60,399 nucleotides of DNA, from assembly GCF_000720325.1 (NCBI RefSeq), contig NZ_JOJM01000048.1, positions 1 to 60,399 on the forward strand, read 5' to 3'. Below are positions 21,618-29,469 of this stretch, piece after piece. Numbering within the stretch: position 1 is the stretch's first letter; every line of letters begins with the position of its first letter. The DNA is from Streptomyces sp. NRRL B-1347. Its GTDB lineage: Bacteria; Actinomycetota; Actinomycetes; Streptomycetales; Streptomycetaceae. The notes below the pieces were generated by a model. That model searched no databases and had not been told where the DNA came from. It saw nothing but the letters and a program-made list of their open reading frames with translations. Position numbers and translations under genes: made by a program.

Positions 21618-22451
21618 ATGGCAGAGCGGCCCGCACGCAGGAGCCCCACGCCTCACGTCGCGCAGGTCGTCCGCACCGAGCGGCTCACCCCTCACATGCA
21701 GCGGGTGGTCCTCGGCGGCGAAGGACTGGCGGAGTTCTCCGCGGGGGACTGCACCGACCACTACGTGAAACTCCTGTTCGCGCCCCCGGGCGTGACCTAC
21801 CCCGAGCCGTTCGACCTGCAGCGCGTCCGTGAGGAGCTGCCGCGCGAGCAGTGGCCCGTGACCCGTACGTACACGGTGCGCTGGTGGGACCCCAAGACCC
21901 GCGAGCTGGCCCTGGACTTCGTGGTCCACGGCGACCAGGGCCTGGCCGGGCCCTGGTCCCTGCGCGCCGCGCCGGGCGACACGGTGCGCCTGCTCGGCCC
22001 CGGCGGCGCGTACGCCCCGGACCCGACCGCCGACTGGCACCTGATCGCCGGTGACGAGAGCGCGCTGCCCGCGATCGCCGCCGCCCTCGAAGCCCTGCCG
22101 GAGGGCGCAGAGGTGCGTGCCTTCGTGGAGGTCGAGGGCCCCGACGAGGAGCAGCCGATCGCCACCGGCGCGGAGGTCGTCTGGCTGCACCGCGCGGGCC
22201 GCCCGGTCGGCCAGGCCCTGGTCGAGGCCGTCCGCTCGCTCGACTTCCCCGCGGGCACCCCGCACGCCTTCGTGCACGGCGAGGCGGGCTTCGTGAAGGA
22301 GCTGCGCCGCCTCCTGCGCGTCGAGCACCAGGTCCCGCGCGAGCGCCTGTCCGTCTCCGGCTACTGGCGCCTCGGCCACAACGAGGACGGCTGGCAGGCG
22401 TCCAAGCGCGAGTGGAACGCACAGGTGGAGGCCGAGCAGGAAGCGGCCTGA
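21618..22451 (+). CDS. Siderophore-interacting FAD-dependent ferric-siderophore reductase
   Basis: The 277-residue protein is in the SIP/ViuB family. It has the flavin-binding motif TRTYTVRWW, LDFVVHGDQGLAGPWSLRA, and the family C-terminal signature SGYWRLGHNEDGWQASKREW. It releases iron from imported ferric siderophores by reduction in the cytoplasm. The ATG at 21618 has AGGGGAGG upstream. A strong iron box just before the gene indicates repression when iron is plentiful. No siderophore uptake or synthesis gene is adjacent. Confidence 0.92.
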   Translation: MAERPARRSPTPHVAQVVRTERLTPHMQRVVLGGEGLAEFSAGDCTDHYVKLLFAPPGVTYPEPFDLQRVREELPREQWPVTRTYTVRWWDPKTRELALDFVVHGDQGLAGPWSLRAAPGDTVRLLGPGGAYAPDPTADWHLIAGDESALPAIAAALEALPEGAEVRAFVEVEGPDEEQPIATGAEVVWLHRAGRPVGQALVEAVRSLDFPAGTPHAFVHGEAGFVKELRRLLRVEHQVPRERLSVSGYWRLGHNEDGWQASKREWNAQVEAEQEAA

Positions 22452-22480
22452 CCGCCGGGCTCCGCTTGCTGCTCCGACAC

Positions 22481-22516
22481 CGGGGCCGTACCCCACTCCC
22501 GCGGGGTACGGCCCCG
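22481..22516. terminator. Bidirectional hairpin between two convergent genes
   Basis: A perfect 14-bp stem (CGGGGCCGTACCCC / GGGGTACGGCCCCG) with an 8-nt loop fills the gap between the reductase and GNAT stops, so it can end both transcripts. Confidence 0.8.
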
Positions 22517-22518
22517 GG

Positions 22519-23097
22519 CTACGCGCGGATCCGCGCGTGCAGGTGCATGTCGTGCCAGCCGTCCTCGTGCAGGACCGCGCTGCGCTGGGTGCCCTCGGCC
22601 GCGTACCCCGTCCGCAGGGCGACGCGGCAGGACGCCTCGTTGTGGGTGGAGTGGCGCAGTTCGAGGCGGTGCAGGCCGAGGCCGTCGAAGGCCCAGGAGG
22701 TCAGCGCCGTCACCGCGCGCGTGGCCACGCCCCGGCCACGGGCGCGCGGCATGGTCCAGTAGGCCATCTCCGCCTGCCCGTCGGCGAGGTTGATCATGCG
22801 AAGGGCGACCCGGCCGAGGACCTCGTCGGTACCGGCGTCGACGGCCGCCCACTGCGCGTTGGTCTCCTCCTCGTACTCCTTGTGCCAGGCCGCCAGCCAC
22901 TGGCGGACCTCGTCCTCGGAGTCGGCCACGCGCGCGTGCCAGCGCTGGATGACGGGGTCCTGGAAGGCTTCGTACACGGCGGGCGCGTCCTTGCCGGCCC
23001 AGGGGCGCAGGAGCAGGTCACCGGAGGCGGGCAGCGTCGGCTGCTGGCGGCCCGCGAGGGCGCCGGGCTCGACCACGTCGGAGATCTTGAAAGGCAT
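22519..23097 (-). CDS. GNAT-family N-acetyltransferase (RimJ/RimL type)
   Basis: The 192-residue protein has the GNAT acetyl-CoA loop in TMPRARGRGVATRAV, the segment GLHRLELRHSTHNEASCRVA typical of the RimJ/RimL-like subgroup, and an ending GWHDMHLHARIR. The acceptor (protein N terminus, antibiotic or small molecule) cannot be deduced. The start is not certain: the ATG at 23097 has GAGGGG too close, and an ATG at 23106 adds three residues. Confidence 0.82.
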   Translation of the reverse strand: MPFKISDVVEPGALAGRQQPTLPASGDLLLRPWAGKDAPAVYEAFQDPVIQRWHARVADSEDEVRQWLAAWHKEYEEETNAQWAAVDAGTDEVLGRVALRMINLADGQAEMAYWTMPRARGRGVATRAVTALTSWAFDGLGLHRLELRHSTHNEASCRVALRTGYAAEGTQRSAVLHEDGWHDMHLHARIRA

Positions 23098-23243
23098 GCC
23101 CCTCATGGTGCTGCCGGAGGCTGTCGGAGCCCAGCGGTTTTCGCCCCCAGCCTCCGCCCCAGGGCCATCGGCCCCCGCACCCACCCCACGACCACCGGCC
23201 GCCCGGCGCCACGGCCCCCGGCCGCCCCGTACGCTGGTCCGCC

Positions 23244-24194
23244 GTGACACGAAAACCCCGCGTGCCCCCGGCCCCGCTCCCCCAACGCGACGGCGTCGAC
23301 CCGGTGCGGGTGCGCCTCCCGTTGGACGACGGCACCTGCGCGACCGTGCGCGAGCACCTCGTGGCGCGGCTCGCGGCCGGGCCCGGCGTCGTCGACCGGA
23401 TGCTGCGCGAGGGCCGGATCGTCGGCGCGGACGGCGCCCCGCTCACACCGGACACCCCGTACGCGACGGGCCTGTACGTGTGGTTCCACCGGGAGCTGCC
23501 CGCGGAGCCCCGGGTCCCGGGCACCCTCGACGTCGTGTACCGCGACGAGCACATCGTCGTCGTCGACAAGCCGCACTTCCTCGCGACGATGCCGCGCGGC
23601 AGCCATGTGACGCAGACCGCGCTCGCCCGGCTGCGCGCCGACCTCGGCGTCCCCGCGCTCGGCGCCGCGCACCGCCTGGACCGGCTCACCGCCGGGCTGC
23701 TGCTCTTCACCGTGCGGCCCGAGGAGCGCGGGGCGTACCAGACGCTGTTCAGCGACCGCCGGGTGCACAAGGAGTACGAGGCCGTGGCCGCGTACGACCC
23801 GGCCGTCGCGCTGCCCCGCACCGTCCGCAGCCACATCGTCAAGGAGCGCGGCGTGCTCGCCGCGTACGAGGTGCCGGACGCCGAGCCGAACAGCGAGAGC
23901 CGGGTCGAACTCCTCGCGCACGACGGCCGACTCGGGCGCTACCGGCTCGTCCCGCACACCGGCCGCACCCATCAGCTGCGCGTCCACATGAACGCCCTCG
24001 GCCTGCCCCTGCTGGGCGACCCGCTCTACCCCGAGGTGCTGCCGCCCGTGGCGCCGGACGACTTCCGGCGCCCGCTGCAACTCCTGGCCCGCGCGCTGGA
24101 GTTCACGGATCCGCTCACGGGCGCGGCACACCGCTTCGTCAGCGGGCGGACCCTGGACGCCTGGACGTCGCCCGGGGCGTGGGCCGACGGCTAG
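23244..24194 (+). CDS. RluA-family RNA pseudouridine synthase
   Basis: The 316-residue enzyme has an S4-like N-terminal RNA-binding part (residues about 25-85), then DVVYRDEHIVVVDKPHFLAT, the catalytic motif AAHRLDRLTAGLLLF with its Asp, and HTGRTHQLRVHMNALGLPLL. It should convert one or more uridines of rRNA or tRNA to pseudouridine; the site is unknown. GTG start at 23244. Its end is 16 bp from the convergent P450 gene. Confidence 0.88.
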   Translation: MTRKPRVPPAPLPQRDGVDPVRVRLPLDDGTCATVREHLVARLAAGPGVVDRMLREGRIVGADGAPLTPDTPYATGLYVWFHRELPAEPRVPGTLDVVYRDEHIVVVDKPHFLATMPRGSHVTQTALARLRADLGVPALGAAHRLDRLTAGLLLFTVRPEERGAYQTLFSDRRVHKEYEAVAAYDPAVALPRTVRSHIVKERGVLAAYEVPDAEPNSESRVELLAHDGRLGRYRLVPHTGRTHQLRVHMNALGLPLLGDPLYPEVLPPVAPDDFRRPLQLLARALEFTDPLTGAAHRFVSGRTLDAWTSPGAWADG

Positions 24195-24210
24195 AGGGGC
24201 CGCCGCGGGT

Positions 24211-25710
24211 CTAGTAGCCCCGCCACCACTCCAGGAAGCGCCGCCAGGCGCCCTTGCGGCGGACCGGGGCCGGAGCGGCCGCCGGGGCACTCGCCACGGG
24301 CTGCGGCTCGGGGGCCGCGGGCGGCGCGAGCGCCTCCGGCATCGGCGACGACACCTCCCAGCTCTTGCGCGGCGTCGGCACCTGCGCCACCGGCCGGGCG
24401 GTGACGTCCTGCGGCGGACGCTTGCCGAACGCCACCGGCAGCGACACCAGGTGCCGGGACAGGATCGACGAGCGCCAGGCCAGCTCGGACTCGTCCACGG
24501 ACAGTTCGACGTCCGGGAGCCGCATCAGGAGCGCGTCCACACCGGTGTCGGCGATGGCGCGGCCGATGTCCTGGCCCGGGCACTCGTGCGGCCCGCCGCT
24601 GAAGGCGAGGTGGGAGCGGTTGCCCTGCATGTTGGCGGCCAGGTCGGGGCGCACGACCGGGTCCACGTTGCCGGGCTGGATGCCCAGCAGGAGGCCGTCG
24701 CCCGCCTTGATCTGCTGGCCGCCGAGCTGGGTGTCCTGCTTGGCGAAGTACCCGACCATCGCGCTGAACGGCGGCTCGTCCCACAGCGACTGCTCGACCG
24801 CCTCGGGCACGGTCATCTGGCCGCCGCTGAGCTGGGCGCGGAACCGTGGGTCGGTGAGCACCATCCGCAGCACGTTCGCGATCAGGTTCGCCGTCGCCTC
24901 GTACGCGGCGATGAGCACCAGGCGCAGATGCTCCGCCATCTCGTCGTCGGTGAGCTGCTGCGGCTGGGCGATCAGGGCGCTGGTGAAGTCCTCCTCGGGC
25001 TGCGCGCGACGGCGCACCACGTGCCGGGTGAGGGCCTCCATTACGTACGCGTTGCTGGCGATGGCCGTCTCGGTGCCCTTGATCATGTCGCGGGCGGCCT
25101 GCACCATGCGGTCGCTGTAGTCCTCGGGCATGCCGAGCACGTGCAGCATCACCATCATCGGCAGGTGCTCGGCGAACTGGCTCACCAGATCGGCCTCGCC
25201 CTTTTCGCAGATGCTGTTGAGGAGCTTGTTGCTGTAGCGGTTGATGTGGCGGCGGATGCCGCGGTGGTCGAGGCCCGCCATGGCGCCGGTGACCGCGCCG
25301 CGCAGCCGCTGGTGCTCGGCGCCCTCGGCGAAGCTGCACATCGGCTGCCAGGTGAACACGGGCGCGAGCGGGTGGTCGGGGCCCGCGGTGCCGTTCTTGA
25401 CGGCGCTCCACACGCGGGAGTCCCGGGTGTACTGCGAGGGCGTGCGCACCATGTGCAGGTTCTCGCTGTGGCCGAGCACCGCCCAGACGCGTACGTCGTT
25501 GTGGATCAGCGCCGGCGCCACGGGGCCGTGCTCGGCCCGCAGCTTCTCGTACACGCCCGCGAGGTCCTCGTCGGCCTCGGGTCCGTACAGGCGGCGCAGC
25601 CCGCCCGCGCCGAGGGACGCTCCCCGGTGCGCGGGGCAGCCGGGCGGCGCGGCGGCGTCGGCGGTGAGGCCGGACGAGGCGGGAGAGGAGGGTGAGGAGG
25701 GAGTCGTCAC
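24211..25710 (-). CDS. cvnE9: Cytochrome P450 of the conservon (CvnE, CYP157C-like), lacking ExxR
   Basis: The 499-residue P450 keeps the haem-binding loop FSGGPHECPGQ (Cys near residue 375). In the K helix the normally invariant ExxR is replaced by EQSLW (near residue 305), and the I-helix motif reads AAYEAT, so the usual threonine is Ala. EQSLW is what has been described for S. coelicolor CYP157C1, the P450 of conservon 9. A Pro/Ala-rich tail of about 70 residues ends the protein. It is last gene of the cvn operon, 40 bp after cvnD. Catalytic activity and redox partners are unknown. Confidence 0.9.
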   Translation of the reverse strand: MTTPSSPSSPASSGLTADAAAPPGCPAHRGASLGAGGLRRLYGPEADEDLAGVYEKLRAEHGPVAPALIHNDVRVWAVLGHSENLHMVRTPSQYTRDSRVWSAVKNGTAGPDHPLAPVFTWQPMCSFAEGAEHQRLRGAVTGAMAGLDHRGIRRHINRYSNKLLNSICEKGEADLVSQFAEHLPMMVMLHVLGMPEDYSDRMVQAARDMIKGTETAIASNAYVMEALTRHVVRRRAQPEEDFTSALIAQPQQLTDDEMAEHLRLVLIAAYEATANLIANVLRMVLTDPRFRAQLSGGQMTVPEAVEQSLWDEPPFSAMVGYFAKQDTQLGGQQIKAGDGLLLGIQPGNVDPVVRPDLAANMQGNRSHLAFSGGPHECPGQDIGRAIADTGVDALLMRLPDVELSVDESELAWRSSILSRHLVSLPVAFGKRPPQDVTARPVAQVPTPRKSWEVSSPMPEALAPPAAPEPQPVASAPAAAPAPVRRKGAWRRFLEWWRGY

Positions 25711-25750
25711 GGTGGTCGCTCCGGGGTCGCGAAGGGTCGTGCGGCCGGGC

Positions 25751-26380
25751 CTAGGCCCGGGCCATGGCGAGGGAGTGCAGATAGTGCATGAGGGTGAGGA
25801 GCGCGTCGCGGCTGGAGGAGCGCTGCCGTGCGTCGCAGTGCACGATCGGCACCTCCTTCTCCAGGTCGAGGGCTGTGCGCAGGGCCTCGACGGGGTGCCG
25901 GGGCGCGTCCGGGAAGTCGTTCACGGCGATGATGAACGGGACGCCCCGCTCCTCCAGGCGGCCTATCACGTCGAAGCTGACTTCGAGGCGGCGCGTGTCG
26001 ATGAGCACGACCGCGCCGAGCGCGCCTTCGAAGAGGCCGTTCCACAGGAACCAGAACCGCTCCTGGCCCGGGGTGCCGAACAGATAGAGGACCAGTTCGT
26101 CGGAGATGCTGATGCGCCCGAAGTCCATGGCGACGGTCGTGGCGGTCTTGGTCTCGGAGCCGTAGTTGTCGTCGACGCCGATGCCGGCCTGCGTCATGGT
26201 CTCTTCGGTGGTCAGCGGACGGATCTCGCTGACGGAGCCCACCATCGTGGTCTTGCCGACCCCGAAGCCGCCCACGATGACGATCTTCACGGCGGCGGTG
26301 GCCGTGGCCGGCAGGACGTCCTGCTCCCGCGGCCCTGCGAACGCGCCGGAGGTGAGCGTGTCAGAGCTTTTGAAGTCCAT
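25751..26380 (-). CDS. cvnD9: Conservon small GTPase (CvnD)
   Basis: The 209-residue Ras-like GTPase has P-loop GGFGVGKTT, G3 LFGTPGQER and G4 variant VNDFPD. It belongs to the bacterial MglA-like/Cvn GTPases, which resemble eukaryotic G proteins and work with a Roadblock partner. In S. coelicolor the equivalent set (rarABCDE, conservon 9) restrains aerial mycelium formation and antibiotic production. Its start lies inside cvnC (20-bp overlap), indicating tight coupling. Confidence 0.92.
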   Translation of the reverse strand: MDFKSSDTLTSGAFAGPREQDVLPATATAAVKIVIVGGFGVGKTTMVGSVSEIRPLTTEETMTQAGIGVDDNYGSETKTATTVAMDFGRISISDELVLYLFGTPGQERFWFLWNGLFEGALGAVVLIDTRRLEVSFDVIGRLEERGVPFIIAVNDFPDAPRHPVEALRTALDLEKEVPIVHCDARQRSSSRDALLTLMHYLHSLAMARA

Positions 26381-26780
26381 GCATCACCGCTTCGAGGAGG
26401 GAACGGTCGGGGAGCGCGGAGCGCACGAGCGGAGCGCGCGCCTGCACTAAGTCCGCCGCGAGCAGCTCCGTGAGAAGCACGGTCACCACGCTGAACGGCA
26501 GCACCAGATAGGCCGAGAGCTCCGCCACGGACAACGGGGTCCGGCACAGGCGCAGCAGGGCGGAGTGCTCCGGCTGCGCCGTCGGCGACGGCTCTCCCTT
26601 GGCGACGATCAGCGTGACCAGGTCGAGCGGTGCACGCTCGGAGTCCTCACCGGTGAGGATGTAGAGCCTCGCCGGGTTCGTGGCGGTCTCCGGGCTGCGG
26701 CGCTCCCGCTGGGCGGCCACCTCGGCCTGGAAGCGGGGGTCGTGGATATCGTCGTACGGGAGGTCTTGCGGATGAGTCAT
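26361..26780 (-). CDS. cvnC9: Conservon DUF742 protein (CvnC)
   Basis: The 139-residue protein is of the DUF742 family, with RLYILTGEDSERAPLDLVTLI and a winged-HTH-like second half (SVAELSAYLVLPFSVVTVLLTELLAADLV). It is the third component of the membrane-associated cvn complex. The ATG at 26780 overlaps the cvnB stop by 4 bp (ATGA). Confidence 0.92.
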   Translation of the reverse strand: MTHPQDLPYDDIHDPRFQAEVAAQRERRSPETATNPARLYILTGEDSERAPLDLVTLIVAKGEPSPTAQPEHSALLRLCRTPLSVAELSAYLVLPFSVVTVLLTELLAADLVQARAPLVRSALPDRSLLEAVMHGLQKL

Positions 26781-27184
26781 ACGGCCTGCCCGTCTCGCCG
26801 CGGCGGGCTCGTCAGGTGGGCGCCGATGCGGACGACGAGGTCCCGCATGCGGTTGCCGATCAGGCCCGCGTCCACGGTCTCGTCGGCGAGCACGGCCAGA
26901 TAGGCTCCCGCGCCCGCGGCCATCATGTAGAAGTAGCCGCCGTTGACCTCGATGATGACCATGCGCATGTTGCCGTCGCTCTCCGGGATCTCGGTGGCGA
27001 CGGCCGCGGCGAGGCTCTGCAGTCCGGCGCAGGCGGCGGCGAGGCGGTCGGCGCCGTCGGGGTCGCCGCCGTGGCGCGCGATGCGCAGGCCGTCGGCGGA
27101 GAGCACCACGATCTGCCGGGTGCCGTGCACGCCGTCGGCGAGCTCCTTGAGCATCCAGTCGAAATTGGCTCGCTGCTGGATCAC
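26777..27184 (-). CDS. cvnB9: Conservon Roadblock/LC7 protein (CvnB)
   Basis: The 135-residue Roadblock/LC7-domain protein contains FDWMLKELADGVHGTRQIVV and GGYFYMMAAGAGAYLAVLAD. Such proteins act as GTPase-activating or adaptor partners of MglA/CvnD-type GTPases. The GTG start at 27184 overlaps the cvnA stop by 4 bp (GTGA). Confidence 0.92.
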   Translation of the reverse strand: MIQQRANFDWMLKELADGVHGTRQIVVLSADGLRIARHGGDPDGADRLAAACAGLQSLAAAVATEIPESDGNMRMVIIEVNGGYFYMMAAGAGAYLAVLADETVDAGLIGNRMRDLVVRIGAHLTSPPRRDGQAV

Positions 27185-28818
27185 TTCCAGCCCCCCTCGT
27201 CGGCGTGGTCGGTGCTGCCGTGGTCGTTCTCGGTGCGGACCTGCTGCGGGGCCGCCGGGTCGGTGGGCTGGTCGCCCGCGGTCGGGTCCTCGCCGTTGAC
27301 GCCCTTCATGAAGGCCTCGATCCACAGACCGGGCTCGGGTTCCTCCTTCTTCGGGGCGGGCTGGCTGACGGCCTGCGGTGGCCCGGCGGACAGGGCCGCC
27401 TCGGCGCGCCGCTGTGCCTCCGCCTCCTGCGCGTAGCGCTGGCTGAGGGGCATCTTGACTCGACTCCTGCGCTGTGGAAGGCCGTTGGCCGTCCACTCGG
27501 TGACTTCGGGGATCTCGTCCTCCATGGACGCGCTGAACGGCATGGAGGGGCGCGGCACGGTGGTGACCTTGCGCGGCTTCTTGCGCCGGATGTCGCGGGC
27601 CTCCTCGATGATCGTGCCGTCGGCGTTGACGCGCGGTACGGCGGAGGCGCCGATGCCGTGCGCGAGGCCGTGCGCGGGCGCGGCGGTGAGCATGTCGCGC
27701 GGCACGATCAGGACGGCGCGCACGCCGCCGTAGGCGGACTGCCGCAGGGAGACCTGCATGTTGTACATCTGCGAGAGCCGTCCCACGACCGCCATGCCGA
27801 GCCGGGGGGTCTCGCCGAGGTCGTTCAGGTCCATGCCCTGCTGGGCCTGTTCGAGCATGCGCTCGGCGCGGCCGCGGGCCTCCTCGCTGAGGCTGACGCC
27901 GCCGTCCTCGATCTCGATGGCGATGCCCGTCTGCACCTCGACCGCGGTGACGTGCACGCGGGTCTGCGGCGGCGAGTAGCGGGTGGCGTTGTCCAGGAGC
28001 TCGGCGCAGGCGTGGATGAGCGGCTCGACCTTGGTGCCGTGGATGGCGACCTTGGCGATGGAGTGCAGGTCGACGCGCTGGTACTCCAGGATGCGGGACA
28101 TGGCGCCGCGCAACACACTGAACAGCGGCACCGGCTTGGGCCACTGCCGGCCCGGCCGGGCGCCGCCGAGGACCGTGATCGAGTCGGCGAGGCGGCCGAT
28201 GAGGGCCGTGCCGTGGTCGATGCGCAGCAGGTCGTCGAAGACCTCGGGGTTGCGGCCGTGGAACTCCTCCATCTCGCGGAGTTCGGCGGCCTGTTGGTGG
28301 ACGATGGACTGCACGCGGCGGGCGATGTTGACGAAGGCGCGCTGGGCGTTCTCGCGCATCGCCTCCTCGCGGTCCAGGATGTCCAGGATGGAGCGCAGCA
28401 GCACGCGCTGCGAGAGCGGAAGCCGGCGGTTGGTCTCGTCGCCGTCGATGACGTGGCGGATGACCTCGGAGGGCGCCTCGCCCTGCCGGACCCGGTAGAG
28501 GGTCTCGGGAAGGAGCTCCTGGCCCAGTCGTTCGGTGTCCGCGTCGAGGGCCGCGATGCGCCGCTCCAGGTGGGCGACCCGCTCGGCGTGACTCCTGCGC
28601 AGCTCCCGGACGGCACGGCCGCGGCGCGCGGCCTCGGCGCCGACAGCGATCACCACGAGCGTGGCGACGGCGCCGCACCAGGCCACGGCGGTCCGGGCCG
28701 GCACCGCGACGGCGGCGACGGCGGCTCCGGTCGCCGCCGCCATCACCATGGCGGGCAGCAACAGCACGCGTGCGTAAGGGACTTCTCGGCCACCGGGAGG
28801 CGATTGAACACTCACCAT
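27181..28818 (-). CDS. cvnA9: Conservon sensor histidine kinase-like protein (CvnA)
   Basis: The 545-residue protein has two N-terminal membrane segments (residues about 16-60), a coiled-coil linker (ERVAHLERRIAALDADTERL), a helical nitrate/sulfate-sensor-like region and a HATPase_c domain (ACAELLDNATRYSPP, then a degenerate G box). The C-terminal 150 residues are Pro/Lys-rich and disordered. CvnA proteins anchor the complex at the membrane. The ATG at 28818 is chosen for AGAGGG 6 nt upstream; the frame stays open to 28980 through the G-rich repeats. Confidence 0.9.
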   Translation of the reverse strand: MVSVQSPPGGREVPYARVLLLPAMVMAAATGAAVAAVAVPARTAVAWCGAVATLVVIAVGAEAARRGRAVRELRRSHAERVAHLERRIAALDADTERLGQELLPETLYRVRQGEAPSEVIRHVIDGDETNRRLPLSQRVLLRSILDILDREEAMRENAQRAFVNIARRVQSIVHQQAAELREMEEFHGRNPEVFDDLLRIDHGTALIGRLADSITVLGGARPGRQWPKPVPLFSVLRGAMSRILEYQRVDLHSIAKVAIHGTKVEPLIHACAELLDNATRYSPPQTRVHVTAVEVQTGIAIEIEDGGVSLSEEARGRAERMLEQAQQGMDLNDLGETPRLGMAVVGRLSQMYNMQVSLRQSAYGGVRAVLIVPRDMLTAAPAHGLAHGIGASAVPRVNADGTIIEEARDIRRKKPRKVTTVPRPSMPFSASMEDEIPEVTEWTANGLPQRRSRVKMPLSQRYAQEAEAQRRAEAALSAGPPQAVSQPAPKKEEPEPGLWIEAFMKGVNGEDPTAGDQPTDPAAPQQVRTENDHGSTDHADEGGWK

Positions 28819-28880
28819 GTATGCCCTCTGAACACTCGTCTTGGGGGGGAGGAAATCGGGGGGAAGGGGGATGTGCACGG

Positions 28881-29046
28881 GGTGGTGTGCGGGGTTCGGG
28901 TGGTGCCTGCGAAATCTGGTGGTGCGCGGGGGTTCAGGTAGTACCTGGGAGAACGACGTGGTGCGCGGGGAGTTCGCCATGTGGGGGGTGTGCGTGGGGA
29001 GTTCTGTACGTGAGGGTGGAACTCAGGGGTGGTACGTGGGGGTTTC
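28881..29046. repeat. Five degenerate G-rich repeats in the cvn leader/promoter region
   Basis: Copies resembling GTGGTGCGCGGGGAGTTC lie at about 28882-28897, 28918-28935, 28958-28975, 28986-29004 and 29029-29046, spaced about 30-42 bp. All G-runs are on the + strand, so the cvn message from an upstream start would be C-rich. No coding function is apparent. They could be regulator sites or form G-quadruplexes on the template strand. Confidence 0.55.
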
Positions 29047-29400
29047 GACGCGTACGGGAAAGCGAAGTATCGAATATCAGACACAAAGCGCGAACAAGTG
29101 CGCGAATCTGTCGCAACTCGTTCAACTCGTCGCGCTCCGGGCGAGCTTAGTCCGCCCGCATCACGCTGGAGTCATATTCGGCAACCCTCTGCGAGCGCCC
29201 GCCAACACGCCTACACTCAGCTTTATTTACACGCATCGCGATCATTCGAACGCGTGGTGTGACCCCTTCGAACGGCGGAGTGCGAGCGCCATCACCCCGC
29301 CCACGACCGCGCCCCCGCTCCCCGTACGAGCCCGGGCCGCCCCCGCGTGTACGAGACCGGCGTCAACTCCCGGCGGCCGCAACGGCCCCGGCCGGCACGC
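29047..29400. other. Intergenic region upstream of the conservon, no gene seen
   Basis: About 350 bp between the cvn leader and the helY terminator. It is markedly less GC-rich than its surroundings at 29040-29260 (for example TTTATTTACACGCATCG near 29223), which suits a promoter region for the leftward cvn operon. No ORF here has Streptomyces codon bias. Confidence 0.4.
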
Positions 29401-29437
29401 GTGTGGCCCCCGCCGAGTCACCCGGCGGGGGCCACAC
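29401..29437 (-). terminator. 15-bp hairpin downstream of helY
   Basis: GTGTGGCCCCCGCCG (29401-29415) and CGGCGGGGGCCACAC (29423-29437) pair perfectly around a 7-nt loop, 32 bp past the helicase stop. Confidence 0.8.
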
Positions 29438-29469
29438 CTCATGAGCCGTCCGCGCGGACGGCGCCGCGC

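Noticed and set aside
20463..22496. 677-codon minus-strand frame opposite the exonuclease and siderophore reductase
   Set aside because: Both + strand genes have clear families and start signals; the shadow has no recognisable motif.
28819..28980. N-terminal extension of cvnA through the G-rich repeats
   Set aside because: The ATG at 28818 has a proper ribosome site and the extension is Pro/Thr/Arg noise encoded by the repeat array.
28881..29046. CRISPR-like array
   Set aside because: Copies are degenerate and unevenly spaced (about 30-42 bp), with no unique spacers and no cas genes.
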